Source: Halodesulfovibrio sp.
GTDB lineage: Bacteria; Desulfobacterota; Desulfovibrionia; Desulfovibrionales; Desulfovibrionaceae
Reading direction: 5' to 3'
Assembly (NCBI GenBank): GCA_003252375.1
Contig: QKEJ01000094.1
Coordinates: 1 to 53,992, forward strand
DNA: 53,992 nucleotides
Shown one piece after another: positions 17,599 to 27,121 of this stretch; within the stretch, counting starts at the first letter, position 1; the number at the start of each line of letters is the position of its first letter. Made by a program: the position numbers and the translations under genes. Under the pieces are notes generated by a model, which was given only the letters and a program-made list of their open reading frames with translations, made no database searches and was not told the DNA's origin.

Positions 17599-18567
17599 AT
17601 GGATGTGACCGTTCTTCTTGTGGATGCCTTTACCACCACGGTCGGCAAGGGCAACAGGGCTGGCGTGGTGCTTGCGGCAGAGGGGCTGGACGCCCGGCAG
17701 ATGCAGGCCATTGCCGCGTATGTGGGCGTTTCCGAAACCGCCTTCGTGCTGCCGCCTGATACCCCGGCTTCTTCCGTGCCTGCAGGGATTCCCGTGGGGC
17801 CGGATGGTGCGGACATGCGGGTCCGTTTTTTCACGCCCACGGTGGAGGTGCCGGTGTGCGGCCATGCCACCATTGCCACCCACTTCGCCCTGGCCGAGGC
17901 CCGGGGGATAACGGAGGCCAATCACGCCATGGATACCGGTGCCGGGCGCATGCCCGTGCTTATCGGCCGTGATGCGGCCGGACGGGTGCAGGTGGCCATG
18001 ACGCAGGGGGAACCGCAGCTGGGAAGGGCGCTGGATGTGGCGGACGTGACGGCCATCGCCGCTGCGTTGCGCATCCCCGTGGAAGCCGTGCGCACGGATA
18101 TTCCCACGCAGTATGTGTCCACGGGCTCACAGACCGTTATCCTGCCGCTGCGGGACACCAATACCCTGCACGACATGCAGCCGGATTTCGGGGCTCTGAC
18201 CGCACTGGCGCCACGGGTGGGGACCACGATCTACGCATTTGCGCTGGCGGATCCCGAGGCTGACTACCTTATTGACGGGCGCTGCTTCGCCCCGTCGGAG
18301 GGCATTGACGAGGACCCAGTGACCGGCATGGCCAACGGGCCAGCGGGCGTCTATCTTGCCGCACACGGTCTGCTGCCGCGGGAGGAGACCCTCAGTTACG
18401 TGGCCCGGCAGGGCTATGCCATGGGCAAGGAGGGGTTCGTGGAGGTGACGGTGTACCGCTTCGGCGAGGCCGTGGTGGCCGCCCAGATTACAGGGCTGGC
18501 GGTGCAGGCGGGCGTCCTCCAGCTGCAGGTGGCGGAAGATGGTACCGTGTCTCCTGCGGATGCCTAG
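17599..18567 (+). CDS. PhzF family isomerase/epimerase-like protein
   Basis: Member of the PhzF/diaminopimelate-epimerase-like fold family, 322 residues. The conserved acid is in VSETAFVL (Glu about residue 46), CGHATIATHF is at about 93, and the second-half motif EDPVTGMANGPAGVYL follows near residue 238. The start has GGAGGAG about 7 bases upstream. Most PhzF relatives outside phenazine clusters have no assigned substrate, and no phenazine genes are near. Its TAG stop shares the palindrome CTAG with the stop of the convergent YaeQ-like gene. Confidence 0.9.
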   Translation: MDVTVLLVDAFTTTVGKGNRAGVVLAAEGLDARQMQAIAAYVGVSETAFVLPPDTPASSVPAGIPVGPDGADMRVRFFTPTVEVPVCGHATIATHFALAEARGITEANHAMDTGAGRMPVLIGRDAAGRVQVAMTQGEPQLGRALDVADVTAIAAALRIPVEAVRTDIPTQYVSTGSQTVILPLRDTNTLHDMQPDFGALTALAPRVGTTIYAFALADPEADYLIDGRCFAPSEGIDEDPVTGMANGPAGVYLAAHGLLPREETLSYVARQGYAMGKEGFVEVTVYRFGEAVVAAQITGLAVQAGVLQLQVAEDGTVSPADA

Positions 18568-19190
18568 CCGGAGTCTCCAGGCTGCAGCTGGGTGATGGTG
18601 CTCGTGAACGCGCCATGCCCCTTCCTGTTGGCAATGTCCAGAGTGATGGAGGCCAAGGCTTCCGGAGGTATGGCTTCAGTCCCGTCCGACCCGGTGGTCC
18701 TGCCTTGCTCTGCGTGGGCGGAAAGCGTTGCGCGGATGTGATTGGTCGTATCCAGATGGGCGGCCAGGGCGTCCACCATGCCGTTTTCAAAGGCCAGCAG
18801 GCGAACTCGTCCGGGGTAGCGCATCCGTCCCAGTGACTGGGCCAGCAGCTGCGCATCCCGTGCGGTTCGCCGCAGGATGATGAACGGCACATCCGGCCCC
18901 ACCTTCTGGGCAACCCGTTCTATCTTGCGCACGGCGATGTTGCCGCAGTCCACCCACAGGCGCAGCGCCCCCTGGTCGTTGAGCGAGACAAGATCCGGCT
19001 TGTAGTGCCAGCCTATGCCCTCCTCGATGCGGGGGGCATATTCCATGAAAAGAAGGTAGCCCAGCAACTTGAGGGCGATGTGCCATGCCACTTCGCTGGG
19101 AGCTGCGTGGAGCACCAGCTTGGCGTTGCGGGGGACTTCGCGGGTGCCCGCAAGGGCGCGTTCTATGCTGACGGTGTATTTCATGGGCAT
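18564..19190 (-). CDS. yaeQ: YaeQ family protein
   Basis: The product is about 208 residues and starts MPMKYTVSIERAL, similar in register to E. coli YaeQ. The conserved core is recognisable: SEVAWHIALKLLGYLLFMEY, a PDLVSLNDQGALRLWVDCG segment and a following RKIERV. YaeQ has a PD-(D/E)XK nuclease-like fold of unknown function (family knowledge). The start choice is uncertain because no strong ribosome-binding site is present; ATG at 19184 is an alternative. It is convergent with the PhzF-like gene, the two stops overlapping by 4 bases. Confidence 0.7.
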   Translation of the reverse strand: MPMKYTVSIERALAGTREVPRNAKLVLHAAPSEVAWHIALKLLGYLLFMEYAPRIEEGIGWHYKPDLVSLNDQGALRLWVDCGNIAVRKIERVAQKVGPDVPFIILRRTARDAQLLAQSLGRMRYPGRVRLLAFENGMVDALAAHLDTTNHIRATLSAHAEQGRTTGSDGTEAIPPEALASITLDIANRKGHGAFTSTITQLQPGDSG

Positions 19191-19312
19191 GGTCCGGCAG
19201 GGGCCGTTCCTTCCGGTAGCATCGGCAGTTGGCTGTTGCAAGGGCGCGGTTGCGGAGTGTATGGTGCGGCCTCGCTGAATTCATCGTCCAACCGCAGAGT
19301 ATCGGAGCGCTC

Positions 19313-20503
19313 ATGGCATCCATTCACAAGATCAGTCGTCGCGTGCAGAATATCCGCATTTCCGCCACCAAGCTCATGCCCATGCTGGCCGCACGGGTGG
19401 GTGGGTGTGTCTCCCTCGGGCAGGGGGTGCCCTCCTTCGCCACGCCGCCCCACATTGCCGAGGCCGTGTGCCGGGCGTTGCGGGATGAGCCTTCCATAGG
19501 AAAATACTCTCTGCAGCCCGGACTTCCCGCCCTGCGTGAGGCCATTGCAAGCCGCCTTGAGCAGGACAAGGGCTTTGTGGTCGACCCGGACACCGAGGTG
19601 GGAGTGACCGTCGGGGCCATGGAGGCCCTGCTCATGGCCATGCTTACCATTGTGGACCGGGGCGACGAGGTCATTATCCCTTCGCCGGGCTACGCCTCGC
19701 ACGCCGAGCAGGTGCTCATGGCCGAAGGCATGCCCGTGTATGTGCCGCTGCGCGCCCATGATTGGGGGCTGGACGTGGCGGCCATTCGTGCCGCCGTGAC
19801 CGACCGGACCCGCGCCGTCATTCTGTGCAACCCCGGCAATCCCACGGGCACGGTCTATGACGAGGCAGATGTGCGCGCATTGTGTGCGCTGGCCCTTGAA
19901 CGGGATTTCGTGATCATTTCCGATGAAACCTATGATTTCATGGTCTTTGATGCGGCAGGGAATCCTGGCCCCATGCCGTTCAGCCCGGCCAGCCTGCCCG
20001 AGATGCGCAATCATGTCCTGTGCATCAACTCCTTTTCCAAGAAGTATGCCCTGACCGGATGGCGTGTGGGCTATGTGGCCGCTGACAAGACCTGGATGGA
20101 CGAACTGCTCAAGGTGCACGACGCCGCCGCCATATGCGCCCCCACGGTGTCGCAGTTCGCCGCGCTTGCCGCCCTGAACGGCCCGCAGGATTGCGTTGCC
20201 GCCATGCAGCAGGCTCTTGCCGCCCGGAGGGCCCTGACCTGCTCGGCGCTGGACGGCATGAACGGATATTTTTCCTATGTGGCGCCGCGCGGGGCGTTCT
20301 ACGTGATGGCCCGCTATAGTGGCAGCATCCCTTCGCCGGAAATGGCCCGCCGCATACTGGAAGAGGCCCGGGTCATCACCATTCCCGGCGCGTCCTTCGG
20401 ACCGGAGGGTGAGGGACATCTTCGTTTGTCCTTCGGTGGGGACGAGCAGGAATTGGCGGAATGCTTCCGCAGATTGGCGGCCTGGGCCGAAGGTGAACGC
20501 TAG
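19313..20503 (+). CDS. Class I/II PLP-dependent aminotransferase
   Basis: A fold-type I aminotransferase of 396 residues. The PLP Lys is Lys243 in [15 protein letters not shown], the cofactor-binding CNPGNPTG is at about residue 172, and the C-terminal Arg is in HLRLSFG. The start at 19313 has GGAGC 7 bases upstream; an earlier in-frame start at 19229 adds an unrelated stretch. It most resembles aspartate/aromatic-type aminotransferases, but the substrate cannot be assigned. The stop overlaps the GTG start of ung by one base. Confidence 0.92.
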   Translation: MASIHKISRRVQNIRISATKLMPMLAARVGGCVSLGQGVPSFATPPHIAEAVCRALRDEPSIGKYSLQPGLPALREAIASRLEQDKGFVVDPDTEVGVTVGAMEALLMAMLTIVDRGDEVIIPSPGYASHAEQVLMAEGMPVYVPLRAHDWGLDVAAIRAAVTDRTRAVILCNPGNPTGTVYDEADVRALCALALERDFVIISDETYDFMVFDAAGNPGPMPFSPASLPEMRNHVLCINSFSKKYALTGWRVGYVAADKTWMDELLKVHDAAAICAPTVSQFAALAALNGPQDCVAAMQQALAARRALTCSALDGMNGYFSYVAPRGAFYVMARYSGSIPSPEMARRILEEARVITIPGASFGPEGEGHLRLSFGGDEQELAECFRRLAAWAEGER

Positions 20504-21213
20504 TGGCGCGGCGCATGGTTGCGGCGGCGCAAGACGCATCCGCTACGGTGCCTGCGGACTGGCAGGAAGCCGTGCCCGAGCTGCGAGAGGGACAGCATCT
20601 TTCGGTTCTGGCGGCCGTTGCCCGGCAGCGGGCCAAGGGGACTGTGTACCCGCCTGAATCGCTGGTATTCAATGCGCTGCATCTGACGCCGCTTCCATCC
20701 GTGCGGGTGGTCATTGTGGGGCAGGACCCCTATCATGGGCCGGGGCAGGCGCACGGGCTGGCTTTTTCGGTGCCGGAGGGGGCGGTGGACGGGGGGGTGA
20801 AAATGCCGCCTTCGTTGCGCAACATATTCAAGGAGCTTGCCACGGAGTTCCCCGGCAGCCCGGAATTCCCCCCAACGGATCTGAGCCGCTGGGCCCGGCA
20901 GGGCGTGCTGCTGTTGAACACCACGCTGACTGTGGATGCAGGAAAGGCTGCGTCCCATGCAGGTCTGGGGTGGGCAGCCATCACTGACGCCATACTCAGA
21001 ACCGTGAGTGAACAGTGCGCTCCTGCCGTCTTTCTGCTCTGGGGAGCGCATGCGCAGCAGAAGGCTGCGCTGGTGGATGCCGAACGTCATCTGGTGCTGC
21101 AATCGGCACATCCGTCTCCACTCTCCGCCTATCGCGGCTTTTTCGGTTGCGGACATTTTGCGCAGGCCAACGCATGGCTTGCGGAGCGGGGGAGGGAGGC
21201 GATTGTCTGGTAG
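20503..21213 (+). CDS. ung: Uracil-DNA glycosylase
   Basis: It excises uracil from DNA in base-excision repair. The product has 236 residues if GTG at 20503 is used, or 232 from ATG at 20515. The catalytic GQDPYHGP motif contains Asp75, and the C-terminal [13 protein letters not shown] loop contains the active-site His. Length and motifs fit family 1 (Ung). It is coupled to the preceding aminotransferase by a one-base stop/start overlap and convergent with yjbQ. Confidence 0.96.
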   Translation: MARRMVAAAQDASATVPADWQEAVPELREGQHLSVLAAVARQRAKGTVYPPESLVFNALHLTPLPSVRVVIVGQDPYHGPGQAHGLAFSVPEGAVDGGVKMPPSLRNIFKELATEFPGSPEFPPTDLSRWARQGVLLLNTTLTVDAGKAASHAGLGWAAITDAILRTVSEQCAPAVFLLWGAHAQQKAALVDAERHLVLQSAHPSPLSAYRGFFGCGHFAQANAWLAERGREAIVW

Positions 21214-21225
21214 CGTCTCCTGGCG

Positions 21226-21621
21226 CTATGCGCCTATGAATTTCATCCACAGCTTGCGCTGTCTCGGGCCGTCGAACTCGCAGAAGTAGATGACCTGCCA
21301 TGTGCCGAGCATGACTTCCCCCTTCTCTATGATGAGCATCTGGGAAGGCCCGAACATGGAGACCTTGATGTGCGCGTCGCTGTTGCCCTCGGCATGCCGG
21401 TAGTCGCCGCGCAGGGGAACCAGCTTGGCCATGTTTACGGCAATGTCCCGACGCACGTCCGGGTCGGCTCCCTCGTTGATGGTGATGGCCCCCGTGGTGT
21501 GCGGGCAGTAGAGCAGCAGCATGCCGTCCTGCCAGCCCTGCGCATGGACCATTGCCTGTACCTCGCGGGTGATGTCGATGAGTTCCTCGCGTACCGATGT
21601 CCGTATGTCCAGTGTCTGCAT
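21226..21621 (-). CDS. yjbQ: YjbQ/UPF0047 family protein
   Basis: A 131-residue protein of the YjbQ family. The hallmark YCPHTTGAITINEGADPDV segment is at about residues 44-62, and GTWQVIYFCEFDGPRQRK lies near the C-terminus. The start at 21621 has GGAGGAG about 5 bases upstream; the frame continues far beyond it but is not coding there. Some family members have weak thiamine-phosphate-synthase-like activity, but the in vivo role is unclear. It is divergent from selB and convergent with ung. Confidence 0.93.
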   Translation of the reverse strand: MQTLDIRTSVREELIDITREVQAMVHAQGWQDGMLLLYCPHTTGAITINEGADPDVRRDIAVNMAKLVPLRGDYRHAEGNSDAHIKVSMFGPSQMLIIEKGEVMLGTWQVIYFCEFDGPRQRKLWMKFIGA

Positions 21622-21857
21622 GAGCTCCTCCTTCCGGTTCGGCGCAGTATGCCTCCCCGTGCCGGTTATCGCAACCGGAGGACACCGGAGGCGGGCGCTG
21701 CCGATTCGGGCGCAGGTGGGCAATCCCTTGTTCACATCCCGATTTTCCCCTACAACCTTCCTGTATGCCGCCGGGTTTATTGCACGTCCGTTTGGAGTGC
21801 TCCGGGGCTGCATCCCGCCGGCGTCCTGCGGGGTCATTTTCATGCCAAGGAGTTGCC

Positions 21858-23774
21858 ATGCCTGTTGTACTGGGCACTGCCGGACATATCGATCACGGAA
21901 AGACAACGCTGGTCAAAGCCCTTACCGGGATAGACTGCGACCGCCTGGAGGAGGAGAAGAAGCGGGGCATCACCATTGAACTGGGGTTTGCCTTCTTCGA
22001 CCTGCCCGACGGTTCCCGCATGGGCATCGTGGACGTGCCCGGACACGAGCGGTTCGTGAAGAACATGGTGGCCGGGGCCTCCGGGATAGATTTCGTCATG
22101 CTGGTCATTGCCGCGGATGAGGGCGTCATGCCGCAGACCCGCGAGCACCTGGAAATCTGCTCCCTGCTCGGGATAGAGACCGGCTTTGTCGCCCTGACCA
22201 AGACAGACATGGTGGACGAGGAATGGCTCTCCCTGGTGCAGGACGACGTGGCCAACTTTCTGGTCGGTTCCTTTCTTGAAGGCGCTCCCGTGTTTCCCGT
22301 TTCCTCCCATACGGGTGAGGGAATGGATGCCGTAAAGGCGCATATCGTGCGCATGGAACAGGAGCTTGCCCCGCAGCGTCGTTCCGACCTCTTCCGCCTG
22401 CCCGTGGACCGGGTGTTCACCATGAAGGGGCACGGCACCGTGGTCACGGGGACCATGCTTTCCGGTTCGGTCGCCGTGGGGACGGATGTGCAGCTGTATC
22501 CCGGCAGCACCATGACCAAGGTGCGCAGCCTGCAGAGCCATGGCGGCTCTGTGGATGTGGCCCCGGCAGGCAGGCGCACGGCCATCAACCTGCATGGGCT
22601 GGAAGTCGCGGACGTGGAACGGGGGGACGTGGTCGCCGTGCCGGGGTCGTTGTTTCCCTCCACTGTCTGGCATGTTGAGCTGCTCTGTCTTTCCTCTGCA
22701 CCCACCCCGCTGAAGAATCGTACCCAGGTGCATGTGCATCACGGCTCGCGGGAAACGCTGGCGCGACTCTATTTTCCGGACCGGGACAAGCTCATGCCCG
22801 GCGAGACCGCCCTGTGCGAGATGCGCTTTGAATCCCCCATGGTGGGTGTGTACGGCGACCGGTGCGTTGTCCGTTCCTTTTCGCCGCTGCGGACCGTGGC
22901 TGGCGGAAAGCTCATCAATCCCAACGCCCAGCCGTTGCGCAAGAAGCATCCCCGCTATGCGCAGATGCTGGAGGCGCTGGCCGCCCTTCCCTCGGCAGAG
23001 CCGGAGGACCGCATTCGCCTTCATGTAGGCATGGCCGGGGAGCAGGGGGTGACCTTTCGTGAACTGTGCATCCTTACCGATATTGAATCCAAGGCCCTCG
23101 AGAAGGGGGTGAACCTGCTGGGCGGCAAGCAGGCAATCGCCTGTTTTGACAAGGAAGAACGGGCATACGTGGAGGGATCGTTGCTGGACGGGCTGGCCGA
23201 CGGTGCGCTGAGCGTCGTTGCGGAATACCACAGGAAGGAGCCGCTCAAGAACGGCATGCCGCGCGCCATGCTTGCGTCGGGATGGGGCAGGAAGCTTGCG
23301 CCCAAGCTGGTGCATTTTCTTGTGGAGCGTCTGCTCAAGCAGGGCAGGCTGGTCCTGGAGGGGGACGTGATGCGCTGTGCAGAGCACAAGGTCTCGCTGG
23401 CGGCGGATCAGGAAGGGCTGCGCAAGACGCTGCTGGAGGCGCACGCTGCAGGAGATACTACCCCGCCGAATCTGAAGGACGTGCTGGAGCCGTTGAATGT
23501 GACGGCCAAGGAGGCCGGACCGGTGCTGCGGCTCATGGAAGCAGCTGGCGAACTGGTAAAGGTGAAGGACGGCATGTATTTTCATGGTGCAGCCATGGAC
23601 AAGCTGGTGGGCATGGTGCGTGAATACTTTGCCACCCATGATGATCTGGGACCCACCGAATTCCGGGACCTGACCGGGCTTTCCCGCAAGTATCTCATCC
23701 CGCTGCTTGAATATTTCGACAAGGCCAAGGTCACCATTCGTGTGGGCGACAAGCGCAAGCTGCGCGGCAGCTAG
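21858..23774 (+). CDS. selB: Selenocysteine-specific elongation factor SelB
   Basis: SelB delivers selenocysteyl-tRNA to the ribosome at UGA codons flagged by a SECIS hairpin. The product has 638 residues. The GTPase domain shows [10 protein letters not shown] at residues 9-18, [13 protein letters not shown] at about 60-72 and TKTDMVD at about 112. The EF-Tu-like beta barrels and four C-terminal winged helices, which bind SECIS RNA, fill the remainder (ending [18 protein letters not shown]). The start at 21858 has AAGGAGT upstream. Its presence says the organism makes selenoproteins. A weak promoter-like pair (TTGTTC and TACAAC, 17-base spacer) is at 21728-21756. Confidence 0.96.
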   Translation: MPVVLGTAGHIDHGKTTLVKALTGIDCDRLEEEKKRGITIELGFAFFDLPDGSRMGIVDVPGHERFVKNMVAGASGIDFVMLVIAADEGVMPQTREHLEICSLLGIETGFVALTKTDMVDEEWLSLVQDDVANFLVGSFLEGAPVFPVSSHTGEGMDAVKAHIVRMEQELAPQRRSDLFRLPVDRVFTMKGHGTVVTGTMLSGSVAVGTDVQLYPGSTMTKVRSLQSHGGSVDVAPAGRRTAINLHGLEVADVERGDVVAVPGSLFPSTVWHVELLCLSSAPTPLKNRTQVHVHHGSRETLARLYFPDRDKLMPGETALCEMRFESPMVGVYGDRCVVRSFSPLRTVAGGKLINPNAQPLRKKHPRYAQMLEALAALPSAEPEDRIRLHVGMAGEQGVTFRELCILTDIESKALEKGVNLLGGKQAIACFDKEERAYVEGSLLDGLADGALSVVAEYHRKEPLKNGMPRAMLASGWGRKLAPKLVHFLVERLLKQGRLVLEGDVMRCAEHKVSLAADQEGLRKTLLEAHAAGDTTPPNLKDVLEPLNVTAKEAGPVLRLMEAAGELVKVKDGMYFHGAAMDKLVGMVREYFATHDDLGPTEFRDLTGLSRKYLIPLLEYFDKAKVTIRVGDKRKLRGS

Positions 23775-23811
23775 GGATTACTGGCCGGACAGCGGCGTTT
23801 GCCGCCATAAG

Positions 23812-23836
23812 AAAAACCGCCCCGAGGGGCGGTTTT
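23812..23836. terminator. Bidirectional terminator between selB and the 83-residue gene
   Basis: The stem ACCGCCC/GGGCGGT with a tight CGAG loop is flanked by an A-run at 23812-23816 and a T-run at 23833-23836. It can therefore end transcripts from both convergent neighbours. Confidence 0.9.
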
Positions 23837-23865
23837 CTGTGTGCAGTTGTACAGGCAGCAGACGG

Positions 23866-24117
23866 TCAGAACAGGAAGGCCCGCAGCATGTTCACCAGAC
23901 CGGTCTTGGACGCGGACCCGGTTGAGGCAAGGGGCTGGCCGGTCATGGCACCCTCCTCGAGGGGAAGGGCCTGCAGGCACTCCTCGCGGAATCGGGCAAA
24001 AGCGGATTCAAGCTTCTGCTGCTGACGTTCGCGCTTGCGGGCGGCCTTTTCCTGCTGGCGCGACAGCTTCTCCATATGCTTGAGATGCTGCTCCACCAGA
24101 TGATCAACGCTGTACAT
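23866..24117 (-). CDS. Small charged coiled-coil protein, unknown function
   Basis: I do not recognise this 83-residue protein. Residues 5-45 are highly charged and helical (QHLKHMEKLSRQQEKAARKR and onward), suggesting a coiled coil. The C-terminal third is Gly/Ser/Thr-rich and ends in a short hydrophobic tail (LVNMLRAFLF). No Cys, no signal peptide. It is supported as a real gene by a GGAG site about 9 bases before ATG 24117, a good sigma-70 promoter about 100 bases upstream, and terminators on both sides, which make it a monocistronic unit. Confidence 0.7.
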   Translation of the reverse strand: MYSVDHLVEQHLKHMEKLSRQQEKAARKRERQQQKLESAFARFREECLQALPLEEGAMTGQPLASTGSASKTGLVNMLRAFLF

Positions 24118-24223
24118 GATGGTAATCTCCAACGTGGCTTGTCTGCTTTCGCAGTACAGTTTTCCCCCCACGTGAGAGCCGTCTCGTCCGTGTCCCGAAG
24201 ACGGTCGAAGACGGTGGAGGTCT

Positions 24224-24252
24224 CTTATGCGCCATTCGAATGGGGGTGTCAA
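24224..24252 (-). promoter_or_regulatory. Sigma-70 promoter of the 83-residue gene
   Basis: Minus strand TTGACA (perfect), a 17-base spacer, then CATAAG (4 of 6). It starts a leader of about 100 bases containing a tandem CCGTCTTCG repeat (24195-24215 area) before the small gene. Confidence 0.6.
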
Positions 24253-24334
24253 TATGAGGATTCGGTGGGCAGAGGGCCGAATGCGAAGGGGATGGAGCAG
24301 GGGGGCGGGCTGGAGAGGGATGAAGGACGTTTGC

Positions 24335-24365
24335 AAAAAAAAACGGGCGCCGAAGCGCCCGTTTT
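24335..24365 (-). terminator. Rho-independent terminator of the rimP-pnp operon
   Basis: On the minus strand, stem ACGGGCGC/GCGCCCGT with a TTCG tetraloop is followed by nine T residues. It lies 21 bases after the pnp stop. Confidence 0.95.
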
Positions 24366-24385
24366 CAGTACGAGAGAGGGGGAGA

Positions 24386-26635
24386 CTAGCGGCGTCCGCC
24401 GCGGTCGCCACCACGTCCGCCGCGATCACCGCGGCCACGATCGTTACGACCGCCACGGTCACCACGGTCGCCACGGGGGGCGCCGCCACGGGGGCGTGCG
24501 GTGTCTTCGGGGTTCCAGGGAGTACCCTGCGCCTCAAGCAGCACGGCCTTGCGGCTGGCGCGGACACGGCCGTCGTTGATTTCAATGACCTTGACCTTCA
24601 TGTCTTCGCCCAGGGCGCAGATGTCTTCGGTCTTCTCCACGCGGGCGATATCCAGCTGGGAGATGTGCACCAGGGCTTCAACATTGGGCAGGATTTCGAC
24701 GATGGCGCCGATTTCGAGCATCTTCTTGACCTTGCCCATGTAGTCCTTGCCCACTTCGGCGCGCTGGTCGTAGTACTGGACCATTTCGCGGGCCTGCTCC
24801 AGGGATTCGAGGGTGGGGGCGAAGACGGTTACCTTGCCGCTGTCCTCGATGTCGATGGAGGCGCCGGTGGCGCTGGTGATGGCCTTGATGTTCTTGCCGC
24901 CGGGGCCGATGATCACGCGAATGATTTCGGGGTTCACTTCCAGCACGGCGATCTGCGGAGCGTAATCGGAGAGCTTGGAGCGGGAGGCAGGCAGTACCTT
25001 GGCCATTTCGTCCAGGATGTGCAGGCGTGCCACGCGGGCCTGGTCAAGGGCGCGGGCCATGACGTCTGCGGGAATACCGGTGATCTTGATGTCCATCTGT
25101 ACGGCGGTCACGCCTTCGGCGGTACCGGCGATCTTGAAGTCCATGTCGCCGAGGGCGTCTTCGTCACCGAGGATGTCGGTCAGCACGAGGTAGTCGTCGC
25201 CTTCCTTGATCAGGCCCATGGCGATACCGGCCACGGGAGCGGAAACCGGCACACCGGCGTCCATCAGGGAGAGGCAGCCACCGCACACGGCGGCCATGGA
25301 CGAGGAACCGTTGGATTCCATGGTCTCGGATACCACGCGCAGGGTGAAGGGGAAGTCTTCACCGGCAGGCAGGATGGGGCGCAGGGCCTTTTCTGCCAGG
25401 GCGCCGTGGCCGATTTCGCGGCGGGAGACGCGTACGGGCTTCACTTCGCCTACGCAGTAGGGAGCAAAGTTGTAGTGCAGCATGAAGCGCTTGGTCACGT
25501 CCCCGGTCAGGGAGTCCATGCGCTGCTCGTCCCCGGAGCTGCCGAGGGTGGCAACAACCATGGACTTGGTTTCGCCGCGGGCGAACAGGGCGGAACCGTG
25601 GGTGCGGGGCAGCAGGCCGGCTTCGATCTTGATGGGGCGCACGGTCTTCACGTCGCGGCCGTCGATGCGCACGCCTTCCTTGTGGATGCGGGCGCGCACG
25701 ATCTTCTTTTCAAGGGCGGCGAGCATGTCGGACACTTCGGCCAGGGGCGAGGAATCCTCGGCGTATGCAGGATCTTCAAGCAGGGCAGCCATGACGGCTT
25801 CCTTCACGGCCTTGCGGGCGTCCTTGCGGGCCATCTTTTCGGCAACCTGCAGGGAAGCTTCGATGCCGGCCTTGGTGGCCAGGGCGGTGACCTTGTCGAG
25901 CAGTTCGGTGTTCGGCACCGGAGGTTCGAAGGCCATCTTTTCCTTGCCTACCAGGGCGCGCAGTTCGTCCTGTGCGTCCAGCAGGGGGGTGATTTCCTTG
26001 TGGGCCCATTCCAGTGCTTCGGCAACGACCGATTCGGGCACGAACTTGGCTTCACCTTCTACCATGACAACGGCTTCGCGGGATGCGGCGAACACGAGGT
26101 TCAGGTCGGCATCAGCCATTTCAGGGATGGAGGGGTTCAGCACGAAGGCGCCGTTGATGCGGCATACGCGTGCACCGGCTACGGGGCCGCCGAAGGGAAT
26201 GGAGGAGATGGACAGCGCGGCGGAAGCACCGGTCAGGGCCAGTACGTCGGATTCTTCCTTCTGGTCGGAAGAGATGACGTTGGCCAGAACCTGTACTTCG
26301 TCACGGAAGCCCTTGGGGAACATGGGGCGGATGGGCCGGTCGATAACGCGGCAGCACAGCGTTTCACGTTCGCTGGGGCGGCCGATTTCGCGGCGGAAGA
26401 ACGAACCGGGGATGCGGCCGGCGGCGTACATCTTTTCGGTGTATTCCACGGTCAGGGGGAAGAAGCCCATGTTGCGCATGTCAGGCTGGGTGCAGGCCGT
26501 AACCAGCACGACGGTGCCGCCGCACTGCATCCAGACCGAACCGTTGGCCTGATTGGCCAGGCGTCCGGTTTCGAAGATGACTTCCTTGCCACCAACGGTC
26601 TTGACGATACGCTTTGCGTCAAAAATGTTTTCCAT
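24386..26635 (-). CDS. pnp: Polyribonucleotide nucleotidyltransferase (PNPase)
   Basis: A 3'-5' phosphorolytic exoribonuclease of the RNA degradosome. The product has 749 residues from ATG 26635, which has AAGGA upstream. Two RNase PH-like halves are visible (RPIRPMFPKGFRDEVQVLAN at about 95-115; the second core with RGETKSMVVATLGS and GHGALAEKAL near residue 400), then a KH domain (VIIGPGGKNIKAI) and an S1 domain (GAIVEILPNVEALVHISQL). The C-terminus carries an extra Arg/Gly/Asp tail of about 40 residues rich in RGG and DRGG repeats, probably an RNA-binding disordered segment. It is the last gene of the operon, after rpsO. Confidence 0.97.
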   Translation of the reverse strand: MENIFDAKRIVKTVGGKEVIFETGRLANQANGSVWMQCGGTVVLVTACTQPDMRNMGFFPLTVEYTEKMYAAGRIPGSFFRREIGRPSERETLCCRVIDRPIRPMFPKGFRDEVQVLANVISSDQKEESDVLALTGASAALSISSIPFGGPVAGARVCRINGAFVLNPSIPEMADADLNLVFAASREAVVMVEGEAKFVPESVVAEALEWAHKEITPLLDAQDELRALVGKEKMAFEPPVPNTELLDKVTALATKAGIEASLQVAEKMARKDARKAVKEAVMAALLEDPAYAEDSSPLAEVSDMLAALEKKIVRARIHKEGVRIDGRDVKTVRPIKIEAGLLPRTHGSALFARGETKSMVVATLGSSGDEQRMDSLTGDVTKRFMLHYNFAPYCVGEVKPVRVSRREIGHGALAEKALRPILPAGEDFPFTLRVVSETMESNGSSSMAAVCGGCLSLMDAGVPVSAPVAGIAMGLIKEGDDYLVLTDILGDEDALGDMDFKIAGTAEGVTAVQMDIKITGIPADVMARALDQARVARLHILDEMAKVLPASRSKLSDYAPQIAVLEVNPEIIRVIIGPGGKNIKAITSATGASIDIEDSGKVTVFAPTLESLEQAREMVQYYDQRAEVGKDYMGKVKKMLEIGAIVEILPNVEALVHISQLDIARVEKTEDICALGEDMKVKVIEINDGRVRASRKAVLLEAQGTPWNPEDTARPRGGAPRGDRGDRGGRNDRGRGDRGGRGGDRGGRR

Positions 26636-26822
26636 AATATGAATCCTTGTCTTCTTTTGCGCGAAGGGGATTCCGGGGAGAAAACCTTGGCGGCACACGG
26701 TTGTGCCTGCCACGGAGCAAGGTGCTCTTCCCGGACCCCCCTTTCACGCGACTGCTATTGGCGGTCCTGTGACCGCATGAAGTGAGACCGGGGAACCCCG
26801 CAGGGGGTTCCCCGGAGAAAGC
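26636..26822 (-). other. rpsO-pnp intercistronic region with strong hairpins
   Basis: Just after the rpsO stop is a perfect 12-bp stem CCGGGGAACCCC with a 4-base loop (26789-26816) and no T-run. A smaller stem GGCACA/TGTGCC lies at 26692-26707. In E. coli the same spacer holds a leaky terminator and the RNase III site through which PNPase controls its own mRNA, so these hairpins may be processing sites (inference). Confidence 0.6.
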
Positions 26823-27092
26823 CTACTTCCGGAGGCCGAGCTTCTTGATCAGGTCGCGGTAGCGCTGAACGTCCTTGTTAGCAAGGTACTTCAGCAGCTT
26901 GCGGCGCTGACCAACCAGCTTGAGCAAGCCGGTGCGGGAGTGAAAGTCTTTCTTGTGATCCTTGAAATGATCGGTGAGGTACAGGATGCGGGCGGTGAGC
27001 AGCGCGATCTGTACTTCAGGGGAACCGGTGTCGCCTTCGTGCTGGGCGTGTTCCTCAATAATGGCCTTCTTCTGTTCAGGCGTCATTACCAC
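26823..27092 (-). CDS. rpsO: 30S ribosomal protein S15
   Basis: S15 is a primary binder of 16S rRNA. The product is 89 residues with the conserved core [38 protein letters not shown] and RRKLLKYL. I choose GTG at 27092 because GGAGGA lies about 8 bases upstream; the ATG two codons on is 14 bases away. It lies between truB and pnp, the usual order. Confidence 0.97.
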   Translation of the reverse strand: MVMTPEQKKAIIEEHAQHEGDTGSPEVQIALLTARILYLTDHFKDHKKDFHSRTGLLKLVGQRRKLLKYLANKDVQRYRDLIKKLGLRK

Positions 27093-27121
27093 AGCAATAT
27101 CCTCCGAATGTTAAGGGATTG

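Noticed and set aside
24227-26785. 852-codon plus-strand open frame opposite pnp
   Set aside because: Low-complexity Gly/His/Ala-rich translation, antisense to a clear PNPase gene; GC-rich codon bias keeps the reverse frame open.
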